From Gammaproteobacteria bacterium (lineage in GTDB: Bacteria; Pseudomonadota; Gammaproteobacteria; Steroidobacterales; Steroidobacteraceae), in contig JAQGOE010000330.1 in assembly GCA_028293725.1 (NCBI GenBank), positions 1 through 53,094 of the forward strand: a stretch of 53,094 bases of DNA. Direction: 5' to 3'. Below are positions 26,615 to 36,295 of the stretch, piece after piece. A program made the translations under genes and the position numbers. The notes below the pieces were generated by a model, which was given only the letters and a program-made list of their open reading frames with translations, was not told where the DNA came from and did not search any database. The stretch's first letter is position 1, and every line of letters begins with the position of its first letter.

Positions 26615-27930
26615 GCGCCCTCTGTGACACGTCGCCAAAAGCTCGATGAGCTGCGCGGGTCGATGAACTGTGTGAACTCCGTCCAGTTGGGATAGCCGCT
26701 GCGGAACACCGCTCCCGGCATCCGGCCATCTTTCGCTGGATAGAGACGTCCGCCGACGCTTTGCACGATGGCATCCAACTCACGGAACAGCTTTTCCAGC
26801 CGTTCGCCGCGATTTGGAAAGTCGAGGGCCAGCGTGATGCCGGCGCGCGGAAATGACAGGAGGCCCGGCGAGCCCAGATTGCCGAACATCTTCAGCACCG
26901 CCAGGAACGAGCCGAGACCGCTGCTTGCAATGGTGTTGAGCAGCGCAGCTATGGCGTCCCGGCCACCGGCTTCAGGCACTACGCACTGATATTGATAGAA
27001 GCCGCGCGGGCCATACAGGCGATTCCAACGCAGGATGCCGTCGAGTGGATAGAAGAATGACTCGTAGTGCTGCAGGGACCGGACGCGTTTGCGCCATTGC
27101 CGATGGTAGTAGAGGGTGTTGAAGAGGCGTAGTGTCAGATTGTTGACGAGGGAGACCGGTGGGGTGAAAGGCATGCTCACTGGTCGGCGCGCCCGCGCAG
27201 TAGTGCCACCGGCTCGAGCCGGTGCGTGGTTCGCCCGCTGCAGCAGGCCGCGGCCCAGCTGTTTGCCGCGGCTCAGGCAATCGATCCAGGCCACGGTGTA
27301 TTCGAAGTCGCGGTCCGATTCGGCGCCCAGCGCCAGGAACTCATCGAGGTTCTGGAAACGGATCGTTTCCACATCCATGAACGGACCGGGAATGCGTCGC
27401 AGCTGGATTTCGGCCCACGTGATGAGCCCGGTCAGGCCGAGCCCGCCCGCCGTGGCGGCAAACCATGCCGGGTTCTCGCTGCTCGAGCAGAAGAATCGCT
27501 GGCCGTCGGAGCGCAGGAGCTCTAGACGGCGCACGCAGTGCGCGAACGTGCCTGCACGGTGATGGTTTTTCCCATGCACGTCGTTGGCGATCGCGCCGCC
27601 GATCGTTACGAAGCGCGTACCCGGTGTGGTGGGGGGGAACCAACCAACAGGGACTACAATGCTCAGAATGTCCGAGAGCAGGGTTCCCGCCTCGCACGCC
27701 AGCACACCCGTCGCCGGATCGAAGTCGATGAATCGATCCAAGGAGCGTGTTTGTAGTAATGCTCCGCCGATGTTTAGACAGCTATCGCCATAGCTGCGTC
27801 CATTGCCGTACGGGAGCACGCTTGGCAGCGGTGCGGTGTCCGGGAGTGAGTCGAGCCGGCTCCGCATGCTGAAGAGTGCGTGCTCGGCGTGAATGACATT
27901 TCCCCACGAAGAGACGTTCCGGGTAGGCAC
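26611..27930 (-). CDS. DprE1-like FAD-linked decaprenylphosphoribose 2'-oxidase
   Basis: The 439-residue flavoprotein has the PCMH-type FAD domain with YGNGRSYGD (about 42-50) and a GGAIANDVHGKNHHRAG stretch near 130-147, both matching DprE1. The C-terminal ALO-like half contains the substrate-side region (YQCVVPE, RAGITLALDFPNRG, AKDGRMPG). DprE1 oxidises the 2'-hydroxyl of polyprenylphosphoryl-ribose. It starts at a GTG one base after the UbiA stop and overlaps the DprE2-like gene, giving an intact oxidase/reductase pair. I did not find the Cys387-equivalent that reacts with benzothiazinones in the region I could align. Confidence 0.85.
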   Translation of the reverse strand: MPTRNVSSWGNVIHAEHALFSMRSRLDSLPDTAPLPSVLPYGNGRSYGDSCLNIGGALLQTRSLDRFIDFDPATGVLACEAGTLLSDILSIVVPVGWFPPTTPGTRFVTIGGAIANDVHGKNHHRAGTFAHCVRRLELLRSDGQRFFCSSSENPAWFAATAGGLGLTGLITWAEIQLRRIPGPFMDVETIRFQNLDEFLALGAESDRDFEYTVAWIDCLSRGKQLGRGLLQRANHAPARAGGTTARARRPVSMPFTPPVSLVNNLTLRLFNTLYYHRQWRKRVRSLQHYESFFYPLDGILRWNRLYGPRGFYQYQCVVPEAGGRDAIAALLNTIASSGLGSFLAVLKMFGNLGSPGLLSFPRAGITLALDFPNRGERLEKLFRELDAIVQSVGGRLYPAKDGRMPGAVFRSGYPNWTEFTQFIDPRSSSSFWRRVTEGA

Positions 27931-27931
27931 G

Positions 27932-29212
27932 TCAAACAGCCAAGGCCATCGTTATCGCGGCGCAAAGTCCTATGGCCAGGCTCTGGCGATCCTTCAGGGC
28001 AAACACGACGGGATCGTCGTGCATGTGGCCGCGCTGCGCCATCATCCAGACGCGGCTGATCCAATACAACATGAGCACACAGAGCATCCATACCAGCTTC
28101 GGCCGATGGTATAGCGCCTCTATTTCGGGCGAATTGATGTAGAGCGCCAGCACCAGGACACTCATGTACCCCGCGGAGCTGCCGAGACTTTGCAGGGCGG
28201 ACAGGTCTTCCACGTAGTAGCCGCGTCCCGCGGCGCGCAGCCGCTGCTGGCGTTGCAAGGCATCTAGCTCAGCGAAGCGCTTTACGAAGGCGAGACTGAG
28301 GAACAGGAACACCGAGAACAGCAGCAGCCAGAACGACAGCGGCACGTCGATCGCGGCGGCGCCCGCGATGATGCGCAGCGTGTAAAGACCCGCCAGCGCA
28401 AGTGCGTCGACGAGGAGGAATCGTTTCAGGAAAAAGGAGTAGGCGGATGTCAGCCCGTAATACGCGGCGAGCACCAGCCAGAATCTCATCGGCAGGAAGC
28501 TTGCAATGACAACTGCCGCCGCCAGCAGGACGGGAGACAACGTCAAGCCCACCGCAATCGACAGTTCGCCCGAGGCGAAGGGCCGCTTCGACTTGCGCGG
28601 ATGGGCGCGGTCCGCCTCGAGATCCAACAGATCGTTGAGAATATAGACGGAGGAGGCACACAGGCAGAATGCCGCCACCGCAAGGAATGCAGCCATCACC
28701 GCCTGCAGGTCGCTGACGAGATGCGCTGCCAACAGCGGGACCAGGACCAGGGAGTTCTTCGCCCACTGGTGTGGGCGCAGCGCGCGGACGGCCGCGCGAA
28801 TCTTCCCGCTCCCGGACGCCTGGCGAGCGACTTCGAAACCGCCTTTGCCAAAATGCCCGGCAAGCCGCTCGGCGTCCCGCACGAGCACGCCGTCGAAAAG
28901 TCCGAGATGAGAGGCCACGGCCGCGGCCAATTGCTCGTTCGCGGACGTGCACAACAACCAGATGCTCCGGCCTGCCCGGCGCTCCGCTTGGAGTCTTTCG
29001 ACGAGCTCGCGATCGTACGCGAGGCCGGCAGGGTTGAGCTTCACGCGCGCCGCCAGCGCGGCTGTCAGGAACGTCTTACCTCGCAGCAACCAGAAGGGAA
29101 CGTAGAACAGGTACAGCGGATTCTGCTTGACGAGGAGCATCACTGATTCGAGCAGCGGATCGCCCCGGAAGAGCGTTTCCTCGAGATCCACACACAGCGG
29201 CGCCACCACCAT
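27932..29212 (-). CDS. HAD phosphatase-UbiA prenyltransferase fusion (polyprenyl-phosphate phosphoribosyltransferase-like)
   Basis: The product of about 426 residues has an N-terminal HAD-type domain. Its motif I, VDLEETL, has Glu where the second Asp of DxD usually is, and motif II is LLCTSAN. A UbiA domain with about nine membrane helices follows: the first Asp-rich motif is NDLLDLEADRAHPRKSKRP, and a YSFFLKRF segment is also present. Related proteins move 5-phosphoribose from PRPP to polyprenyl phosphate, and the HAD part could remove the 5-phosphate. I start at the ATG at 29212; a GTG at 29248 and an ATG at 29323 overlap the upstream gene. Next genes are DprE1- and DprE2-like. Confidence 0.8.
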   Translation of the reverse strand: MVVAPLCVDLEETLFRGDPLLESVMLLVKQNPLYLFYVPFWLLRGKTFLTAALAARVKLNPAGLAYDRELVERLQAERRAGRSIWLLCTSANEQLAAAVASHLGLFDGVLVRDAERLAGHFGKGGFEVARQASGSGKIRAAVRALRPHQWAKNSLVLVPLLAAHLVSDLQAVMAAFLAVAAFCLCASSVYILNDLLDLEADRAHPRKSKRPFASGELSIAVGLTLSPVLLAAAVVIASFLPMRFWLVLAAYYGLTSAYSFFLKRFLLVDALALAGLYTLRIIAGAAAIDVPLSFWLLLFSVFLFLSLAFVKRFAELDALQRQQRLRAAGRGYYVEDLSALQSLGSSAGYMSVLVLALYINSPEIEALYHRPKLVWMLCVLMLYWISRVWMMAQRGHMHDDPVVFALKDRQSLAIGLCAAITMALAV

Positions 29213-29238
29213 AGGAGCCACAGCAGCCACAGGAGCCT

Positions 29239-30198
29239 CTATTGCCACGGCAGCACCAAAGCAGGTGAGGTCTTGCGGCGAAATGTGAGGACCGCGAGCC
29301 ATCCCAGGATGACCGCGAACCACAACGTCACCAGGCGGCAGCTGAGCGTGATCAGCAGCGCCTCATTGAGCGGGAAACCGTGTGTCGTCAGGAGTGCCGT
29401 CATCACCGCCTCGGTGCTTCCGAGGCCGCCGGGGAGGAACGAGAGGCCGCCGATCAGCACCGCGATCCCGTAGATTCCAATCGCTGTAGCGGGGTCGAGT
29501 AGCATGGGCGGAAAGATCGAGCTCAACAGTCCGAGGCCGACACCCTCGAGTCCCCAGGCTATGAGACCCAGGACGAAGCCTGAAACGAGTGCACCGGGGC
29601 GCAGCAGCCGCCGCGTCGAAGCGAGCGCGGACACCAGGCCCAGGAGCGCCCGGCGCAGGACCCCGGGGGATTCGCCCGATTGCAGACGGACGGCAAGTGC
29701 ACTCCAGGGTACAAACCCTAGTGTGACAAGCGCGATCACGACGAGTCCCGCCGCGCTAAAAATGACCCCGTCGTATCCGGTGGAGGCCGTCAGTAAAAGG
29801 GCGGCGAGCACCACCATCACCACCAGGTCCATGAGGCGTTCGGTGAAGAACGCTGCGGTGACGTCCTGGAGCGGTACTCCTAGCGGGAGATAATAACGAG
29901 CACGGGCCATCTCCCCGAGCTTGCCGGGAGACAGCGTGTAGGCAAATCCGGCGATGAAGGTGCGAGCGGCAAAGCTCAGAGTCACAGAGTGCCCCAGCTT
30001 CGCGAGGTAGTAGCGCCATCGGATGATGCGCAACGCGTAGTTCACGAGCGAAAGGACAGCGGCCAGGAGCACGAGGTTCCATGACCGTAAGAGCGGGGCT
30101 GGCGAGAGTTGAGCCAAGTCTCCCCGCAGTGCGACTACGCACCAGGATGCGAAGGCGAGCACGAGCAGATACGGAGCGACGCGGGAGAGTCGACGCAT
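29239..30198 (-). CDS. Lysylphosphatidylglycerol synthase TM-region / UPF0104-like membrane protein (putative lipid flippase)
   Basis: The protein of about 319 residues has eight or so membrane helices. It carries the family pattern of a central LRIIRWRYYLAKLG loop followed by FIAGFAYTLSPGKLGEMARARYY, and a late PGGLGSTEAVMTALL segment. Such proteins form the flippase half of MprF and occur alone in cell-envelope loci. It heads the operon that makes the presumed polyprenyl-phospho-pentose, so it may move that lipid across the membrane. The ATG at 30198 is preferred over 30258 because the extra residues are charged and precede the first helix. Confidence 0.75.
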   Translation of the reverse strand: MRRLSRVAPYLLVLAFASWCVVALRGDLAQLSPAPLLRSWNLVLLAAVLSLVNYALRIIRWRYYLAKLGHSVTLSFAARTFIAGFAYTLSPGKLGEMARARYYLPLGVPLQDVTAAFFTERLMDLVVMVVLAALLLTASTGYDGVIFSAAGLVVIALVTLGFVPWSALAVRLQSGESPGVLRRALLGLVSALASTRRLLRPGALVSGFVLGLIAWGLEGVGLGLLSSIFPPMLLDPATAIGIYGIAVLIGGLSFLPGGLGSTEAVMTALLTTHGFPLNEALLITLSCRLVTLWFAVILGWLAVLTFRRKTSPALVLPWQ

Positions 30199-30648
30199 AT
30201 TATGTTTATTCGCCCTAAGTTCGCCGCCGCGCCCCCCTGACTCGAGGCGGCGAGACATTAGGCCATAGAACGCGACGCTTTGCGAGATCGCGCGGCAGTG
30301 CAGCAGGCGCGCAAAACTGCGGAAAACGCTACAGCGCTAGCGAAGTGACGTGTTCAAGTCAGTTCGTTTTAATTCAAAGCGCTAGCGTGGGAGAGGGCGG
30401 GCCCCGTCGGCGATCGGACTTCCGGTGCAGGGTGCGCTGCGCCCGAAGCCAACTCGTGAGCTCGTATATCAGAGTTGCGTTGTTCGTCGTCGTTGATCGT
30501 GCCCAACAGGCGGGGTTGCAGGAGTTTGGGCGGTATTCGAGCTGCAACGGAAACACAGCAGTCAGCGCCCCGCCGTGCCGTCCATTCTTGCGCGATTCGC
30601 TCGAGACCGCGCGAACCTTGATGTGCTTCGAAATGCAGATCCCACGCC
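30199..30648. other. Non-coding stretch upstream of the lipid-arabinose operon
   Basis: No convincing gene is present; the open frames here lack homology and codon structure. It contains two copies of the palindrome CGCTAGCG at 30335-30342 and 30380-30387, 45 bp apart, which could be regulatory. It is also the 3' flank of the frameshifted GT2. Confidence 0.4.
30335..30387. promoter_or_regulatory. Pair of CGCTAGCG palindromes
   Basis: Two identical 8-base palindromes sit 45 bp apart centre to centre, inside 10-base AGCGCTAGCG blocks. They lie 140-190 bases upstream of the leftward operon start. This fits a two-site operator, but no known regulator is implied. Confidence 0.3.
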
Positions 30649-31438
30649 CTATCGCAATACGGCTCGCGCCCAGATTTTCAGTGTCAGAAAGTTGAGCAGG
30701 CCATGTGTCTGTCGAAATTTACCCTGGATCCGGCGATAGGATATGTGCAGTTTCTCGTCGTGCTCGGCGAGATTGTGCATTAGCGACGGTGCGCCGGTCC
30801 GATAACGTACCACCGGCTTGTCGATGAAGATATAACCTGTCGCGTGCGCGATTCTTGCCCAGAGATCCGCGTCCTCACAAACTGGAATTTCCCCATCGTA
30901 CCCGCCGACTCCCTCGAACGCAGTGCGTCTAGCCATGCACGCGGAGTTGACCGTGATAGCGGACTGAAATAGCAGACTGGCCGTCAACGCGCAGGCGCCG
31001 AGCAATGCGCCGTGCATTCTTAAAATAGGTTTCATGCTCACTGAGTCTTTTTTCGTCATCGCCAAACGGCGTGATGGCTCCGAAGACCATGCCTGCTGCG
31101 GATGCAGCATCGAGAGCCTTCGACATTTCGCTGAGCGTATCCGGCTCGAGCAGGTCATCATCATCGAGGAAATACAGATAGCGTCCCCGGGCAATCCTGG
31201 CGCCGTCGTTGCGGACGAGTGCCGGCCGGCCGCCCGATGGCTCGGGTCGCAACATGTAGTGCACGCGCGGATCCTCGAGCGATGCAGCGGCGTTGCGTGC
31301 CGAACCCACGGCACTGTCGTCGACCACGATGATCTCGAACGAAACATCGCGCTGCTGCAGGACGCTGCCGATCGCTTCCAGCAACTGGGCTTCGCGCCGA
31401 TAAGTTGGAATGATGACCGATATGTCTAATGGAGGCAT
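30649..31438 (-). pseudogene. Family 2 glycosyltransferase split by a frameshift
   Basis: Read on the minus strand from the ATG at 31438, the first frame gives an intact GT2 N-terminus: ISVIIPTYRRE, then IIVVDDSA and YFLDDDDLLEP (DxD). From about residue 140 the meaningful sequence continues in the next frame: LTASLLFQSAITVNSACMARR, then GGYDGEIPVCEDADLWARIA. That is the usual GT2 acceptor-side ED motif, and it ends at 30649. The switch lies between about 30985 and 31060, a stretch that includes a run of six T (31057-31062). A one-base insertion (or two-base loss) explains it. It may be a real inactivation or a sequencing error; without it the product would be about 262 residues. Confidence 0.75.
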
Positions 31439-31686
31439 GCAGGCGTGAGCGAAGCCACGTGTGCCTGGCGGCACTTCAGGTGCGCTTTGTCTCTCTTATA
31501 TTCTTGTCGACAGAGCAAGAAGTAAATTAGAGCTAAAGGAAGGGCTTGTCCAGGCCAGAGGAAAGTTTTTCGAAAGAATTCTGTTCGCCCTGTGCGACGC
31601 AACTGTGACCTGCCGCACGGCAGCTTGCGGGAAGGTCTTTACACTTTGCTGTAAACTTCCGCACGGACAGGGAGGAAGGAGGTTCC
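31439..31686. promoter_or_regulatory. Divergent region between the broken GT2 and prsR
   Basis: 248 bases with no gene. It contains a perfect palindrome TTTACA-N6-TGTAAA at 31638-31655, CCGCACGG repeated at about 31612 and 31659, and a very strong ribosome site (GGAGGAAGGAGG, 31670-31681) just before the prsR ATG. The palindrome lies 32 bases before the start codon and may be an operator controlling prsR. Confidence 0.45.
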
Positions 31687-33129
<1,443 letters not shown>

Positions 33130-33154
33130 CAGGTTTCCGCGCGAATCATCCGCG

Positions 33155-33181
33155 AAAAAAAAACCGCCCAAGAGGGCGGTT
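33155..33181 (-). terminator. Intrinsic terminator (leftward)
   Basis: An 8-bp stem AACCGCCC/GGGCGGTT with a 4-base AAGA loop (33162-33181) is followed, on the minus strand, by nine U. It would stop leftward transcripts from the phosphopantetheinyl transferase before they enter prsR. On the plus strand there is no U-tract. Confidence 0.85.
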
Positions 33182-33347
33182 ACCTACGGTGCCCGACACC
33201 CGAGCACAAGGCTCGTTAGGCGGGGACTGGCGACGGCATTCAAGTCTCAGGGAGGGAGGAAAACTGGAGCACGGTCGCCACACCGGGACAATTGGCCTTT
33301 ACAGGCACGTAGGTGAGACGCGTGAAAGCTCAGAAAGTTGTGCCCAT

Positions 33348-34157
33348 TTACCGTTCTTTGCAATTCTCCACTTTCACCCGCCAGTCGTTCCCCCGGACGG
33401 CAACCGCTGCGGCCCAGTCTGCTTCGCAAGGCAACATCCTGACCGTCCAGTCGCGCTCCAGCACGGCGGGATCCAGGGTCTCGATGTGGGCGGTGTCACC
33501 GCCGGCGTGAAAATGAATGCAGAATCGGTCGAGCGGAAAGCCGAGTCCAACACCCTGTGCTTTGAGCACGGCTTCCTTGGCTACCCAGTAACGGAAGAAA
33601 GTCCTGTCGCGCATCACCGACAGCGCGTTCTCGATGGCCTCACGCTCGGCTCCGAAGAAGTAATGGCGGCTGATGTCCAGCGCCTCGAGGTTGGAGCGCA
33701 CTCGCTCCAGGTCTATGCCGAGCTCGCGCCCGTCGCTCACACCGAGCAACGCCCGATCCTCCGAGTGAGTGAGGTTGAATTGGAGTGAGGCGGCTGCCGC
33801 GCCAGCCGGGCACAGTAAGGAGGGCTTGCCACTCGCGGTGGCCTGAAAATGCAGCGCGCCAGGTGCGATACCTGAATAGCGACTCAGCAAATGACGCAGC
33901 ACGCCGTGTGCAATGGTGTGACGGATGCGGTCATGCGCGAATACGAATCGGTCCGCCCGCTGTCGCTCGGCCGGAGATAACACGTCGCGGCAGGCCTCGC
34001 TGAGAGCGGCGGAGCCCGTGAGCGTGAAGGCCCATACGTGCACGGTATGCGGCTCCACTACCAGGGAGGCGGGAAGCGCCAGCAGGACCTCGGGATCGAG
34101 AGTGATCATCGGTTCCATGTCGGTGATTAGCGACATCTTAATCGCCTTTTGATTCAT
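33348..34157 (-). CDS. 4'-phosphopantetheinyl transferase superfamily protein (Sfp/HetI-like)
   Basis: The 269-residue protein has the two-fold Sfp-type architecture. The conserved blocks are FNLTHSED (about 130), GRELGIDLERV (Mg-binding Asp and Glu), and RYWVAKEAVLKAQGVGLGF, the W/F..KEA..K signature. It transfers phosphopantetheine from CoA to a serine of acyl or peptidyl carrier proteins in the cytoplasm. No carrier protein or synthase is encoded in the window, so its client lies elsewhere. It is followed by a clear leftward terminator and is divergent from the lipoprotein at 34457. Confidence 0.85.
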   Translation of the reverse strand: MNQKAIKMSLITDMEPMITLDPEVLLALPASLVVEPHTVHVWAFTLTGSAALSEACRDVLSPAERQRADRFVFAHDRIRHTIAHGVLRHLLSRYSGIAPGALHFQATASGKPSLLCPAGAAAASLQFNLTHSEDRALLGVSDGRELGIDLERVRSNLEALDISRHYFFGAEREAIENALSVMRDRTFFRYWVAKEAVLKAQGVGLGFPLDRFCIHFHAGGDTAHIETLDPAVLERDWTVRMLPCEADWAAAVAVRGNDWRVKVENCKER

Positions 34158-34456
34158 GAGCTTGCGTGCTCTATCTCGGTGCAGCGCGCCAACTTGTCGG
34201 TCTCACGCGACAGAAGCGCGGGATCGCGGTTCCATGCGGTCACTCAATTTTGACCTAAGTCTCTGAAATAAAAAGTAATTTATTTTCTGGCACAGTGTCT
34301 GCAATATCCCACACGGACTGTCCCACTGCGCACAGTCCCGCTTGCCGAGGTTGCGCATTCGCCTGCCGACCATCGGTACTTTGATTCTCGCTCCGGCCTA
34401 CGCGCCGCGGCCCGCCTGCGCGGCCCCGACCGGACACGCCCCGAGGAGTGCATGAT
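34158..34456. other. Non-coding leader of the 34457 lipoprotein
   Basis: About 300 bases without a gene. It holds a GGTCA-N8-TGACC palindrome (34238-34255), a sigma54-type promoter (34287-34304) and a perfect 7-bp hairpin GGACTGT/ACAGTCC (34315-34338). The hairpin begins about where transcription from that promoter should start. Confidence 0.55.
34287..34304 (+). promoter_or_regulatory. Sigma54-type (-24/-12) promoter for the lipoprotein gene
   Basis: The sequence is CTGGCACAGTGTCTGCAA. GG at 34289-34290 and GC at 34301-34302 are exactly ten bases apart, with the consensus CTGGCAC on the -24 side and TGCA on the -12 side. A GGTCA-N8-TGACC palindrome about 35 bases upstream could be an activator site. 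PrsR, encoded 1.1-2.6 kb away, is the obvious candidate activator. Confidence 0.72.
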
Positions 34457-35128
34457 TTGAGGCTTATCAGAGCCGTCTGCGCATTAGCGCTCGTTTTATT
34501 TGGCCTCACCGCCTGCGGCGGAGGTGACGCCGTCAGCGTCAACCCGGCTACCGCGACCGCGAACAATGTCGGACCCACTCCTACCCCCACCGCCACCATC
34601 AGCGGAACGCCGATGACGGGCATCACTGTTGGAACCAACTACAGCTTCACGCCGACCGCCAGCGACTCGGACGGTGGCAAGCTCGCGTTTTCGATCCAGA
34701 ACCCACCGTCGTGGGCAAGCTTTGACACCACGACCGGCCGTCTTGCCGGAAGTCCGAAAATCACGGACACCGGCACCACGCTGAATATAGTTATCACGGC
34801 CTCTGACGGTACTGCTAAGGCCTCGCTTGCGGCTTTCAGCATTACGGTCACCGCGACGCCTGTTACGCCGGGGACCGCGACAGTGTCATGGGTCGCTCCA
34901 ACAGAAAACGTCAACGGCACTGCGTTGACGGATCTTGCGGGCTACAACGTCTACTACGGCACCAATTCAGCGTCTCTGAACGAGAAGGCTGCGGTCTCGA
35001 ACGCCGGCTCCACGGCCTATACCGTGAACGGCCTGACGAGTGGCACCTGGTATTTCGCTGTCACGTCCTACACGTCTGGAGGGGTTGAGAGCGCGCGTTC
35101 CCCGCTATCAAGCAAGACAATCAGTTGA
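34457..35128 (+). CDS. Lipoprotein with one putative-Ig (He_PIG-like) domain and an fnIII-like domain
   Basis: The product has about 223 residues. I favour the TTG at 34457 as start because a GAGGAG ribosome site lies eight bases before it; the GTG at 34448 overlaps that site. A short signal ends in the lipobox LTAC (Cys20) followed by Gly residues, so the protein is probably lipid-anchored. A He_PIG-like domain follows (ISGTPMTGITVGTNYSFTP ... PPSWASFDTTTGRLAG), then an fnIII-like domain (DLAGYNVYYG ... GTWYFAVTSY). It is a short paralogue of the protein at 36756. A sigma54-type promoter precedes it. Confidence 0.78.
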   Translation: MRLIRAVCALALVLFGLTACGGGDAVSVNPATATANNVGPTPTPTATISGTPMTGITVGTNYSFTPTASDSDGGKLAFSIQNPPSWASFDTTTGRLAGSPKITDTGTTLNIVITASDGTAKASLAAFSITVTATPVTPGTATVSWVAPTENVNGTALTDLAGYNVYYGTNSASLNEKAAVSNAGSTAYTVNGLTSGTWYFAVTSYTSGGVESARSPLSSKTIS

Positions 35129-35254
35129 TTTGAAACGCGGCATAATGGGCAGTCACGCAGGTGGCTGAGCCCAGTAATGCCCGTGAGATCGAGTCCGAGG
35201 TCGCCGACGCGGTGCATTCAAGCTACCGCCAGGTTCACGCGCGGGTGTGCCTGA

Positions 35255-36295
35255 TTGGCGAAGAGCTTCATTCGGCCTTGCACTCCCGACGACGTCCCGG
35301 CCTTGGGGGCGCTCATGGCAGAGGTCGGACTTCTGCCGAACTTTCTGCCTGGGGACCTGCGCTGGAAATATTGGCAGGAGCGCGCCGACTGGTGGCCGGG
35401 GCCGCGCTCGTTCGTCCTGGTGCGTGACAACGAGATACTCGCGCACGCCGCCGTAGTCCCTGGAACGTATTTCTGGAACGAGCGACGAGTCAGAACGGTT
35501 CACGTCATTGATTGGGTCGCCCGGGCCACAGCAGTGGGCGCCGGCGTCTCGCTCATGAAATTTCTGGGTCAGGCCGGCGATGCACTCCTGGCGATCGGCG
35601 GCAGCGCGCAAACGTTGCAGCTTCTGCCGCATCTCGGGTTTCGCATACGGGGCTCGGCCACCGGTTATGTCAGGACGCTACACCCAACTGCTGTGCTGGC
35701 TCCGAGTGTTCATCCGACGTGGAGGGTGCCGCCGCGCTTTCTGCGCAGCGTCTGGTGGAATCTACGAGCTCCGCGAGGCGGCACTGACGGCTGGCACGTG
35801 AGCCGCGTCAAGGCGGACGAGTTGTCCCGGGTCGCTTCCATCCTGCCCCGTCCCATGACCGGTATGGCGGTGTTGGAGCGTAGCGAGGAGTTGTTCCGTT
35901 ACTCCCTCGATTGCCCTATCGCCGCCATGAGTCTTTTTACGATGGAGCGGGAGGGCCGCGTGCGGGGCTACTTCCTGCTCACGCTCGCGCTGCGTCAGGC
36001 GCGCCTGGCGGATTGCTGGATGGATTCGTCGGACCCGGCGGATTGGCGCGCATTGATTCAATGCGCAGTGCGTGAAGCCAGGCGTTATTCGGGCGCGGCG
36101 GAGCTTGCTGTCTGGGCGAGCGATCCGATGTTGTCCCGCTGTCTGCGCGAGTGTGGTTTCCATGCGCGCAACGAGGTGCCTGTGCAGCTTCTCGGCCCGC
36201 GCGATCCCGCGCTCTTGCCACCGGCACTGCGAGTGCAGATGCTCGATAACGACGCCGCCTACTGGCACCTTGGTCGCAACGAATTCTGGGCCTAA
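35255..36295 (+). CDS. GNAT-like acetyltransferase-fold protein (function unknown)
   Basis: The 346-residue soluble protein begins FIRPCTPDDVPALGALMAEVG, the usual first strand and helix of a GNAT domain. It continues with W..RDNEILAHAAVVPG and VHVIDWVA strands. A C-terminal half (about 185-340) with RGYFLLTLA and an ECGFHARNEVPVQL ending looks like a second, diverged GNAT lobe. Such proteins occur in polysaccharide loci and may acylate a sugar or an amino-sugar precursor. The start is a TTG at 35255 (a stop lies just upstream in frame); the next ATG at 35315 would cut into the conserved helix. Confidence 0.6.
   Translation: MAKSFIRPCTPDDVPALGALMAEVGLLPNFLPGDLRWKYWQERADWWPGPRSFVLVRDNEILAHAAVVPGTYFWNERRVRTVHVIDWVARATAVGAGVSLMKFLGQAGDALLAIGGSAQTLQLLPHLGFRIRGSATGYVRTLHPTAVLAPSVHPTWRVPPRFLRSVWWNLRAPRGGTDGWHVSRVKADELSRVASILPRPMTGMAVLERSEELFRYSLDCPIAAMSLFTMEREGRVRGYFLLTLALRQARLADCWMDSSDPADWRALIQCAVREARRYSGAAELAVWASDPMLSRCLRECGFHARNEVPVQLLGPRDPALLPPALRVQMLDNDAAYWHLGRNEFWA

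Noticed and set aside
30345..30695. Small rightward ORF (116 codons)
   Set aside because: Arg/Ser-rich product without motifs; it starts in the palindrome region and overlaps the end of the broken GT2.
31600..31640. Sigma54 promoter for prsR near CCGCACGGCAGCTTGC
   Set aside because: The -12-like TTGC is present, but no GG lies ten bases before it.
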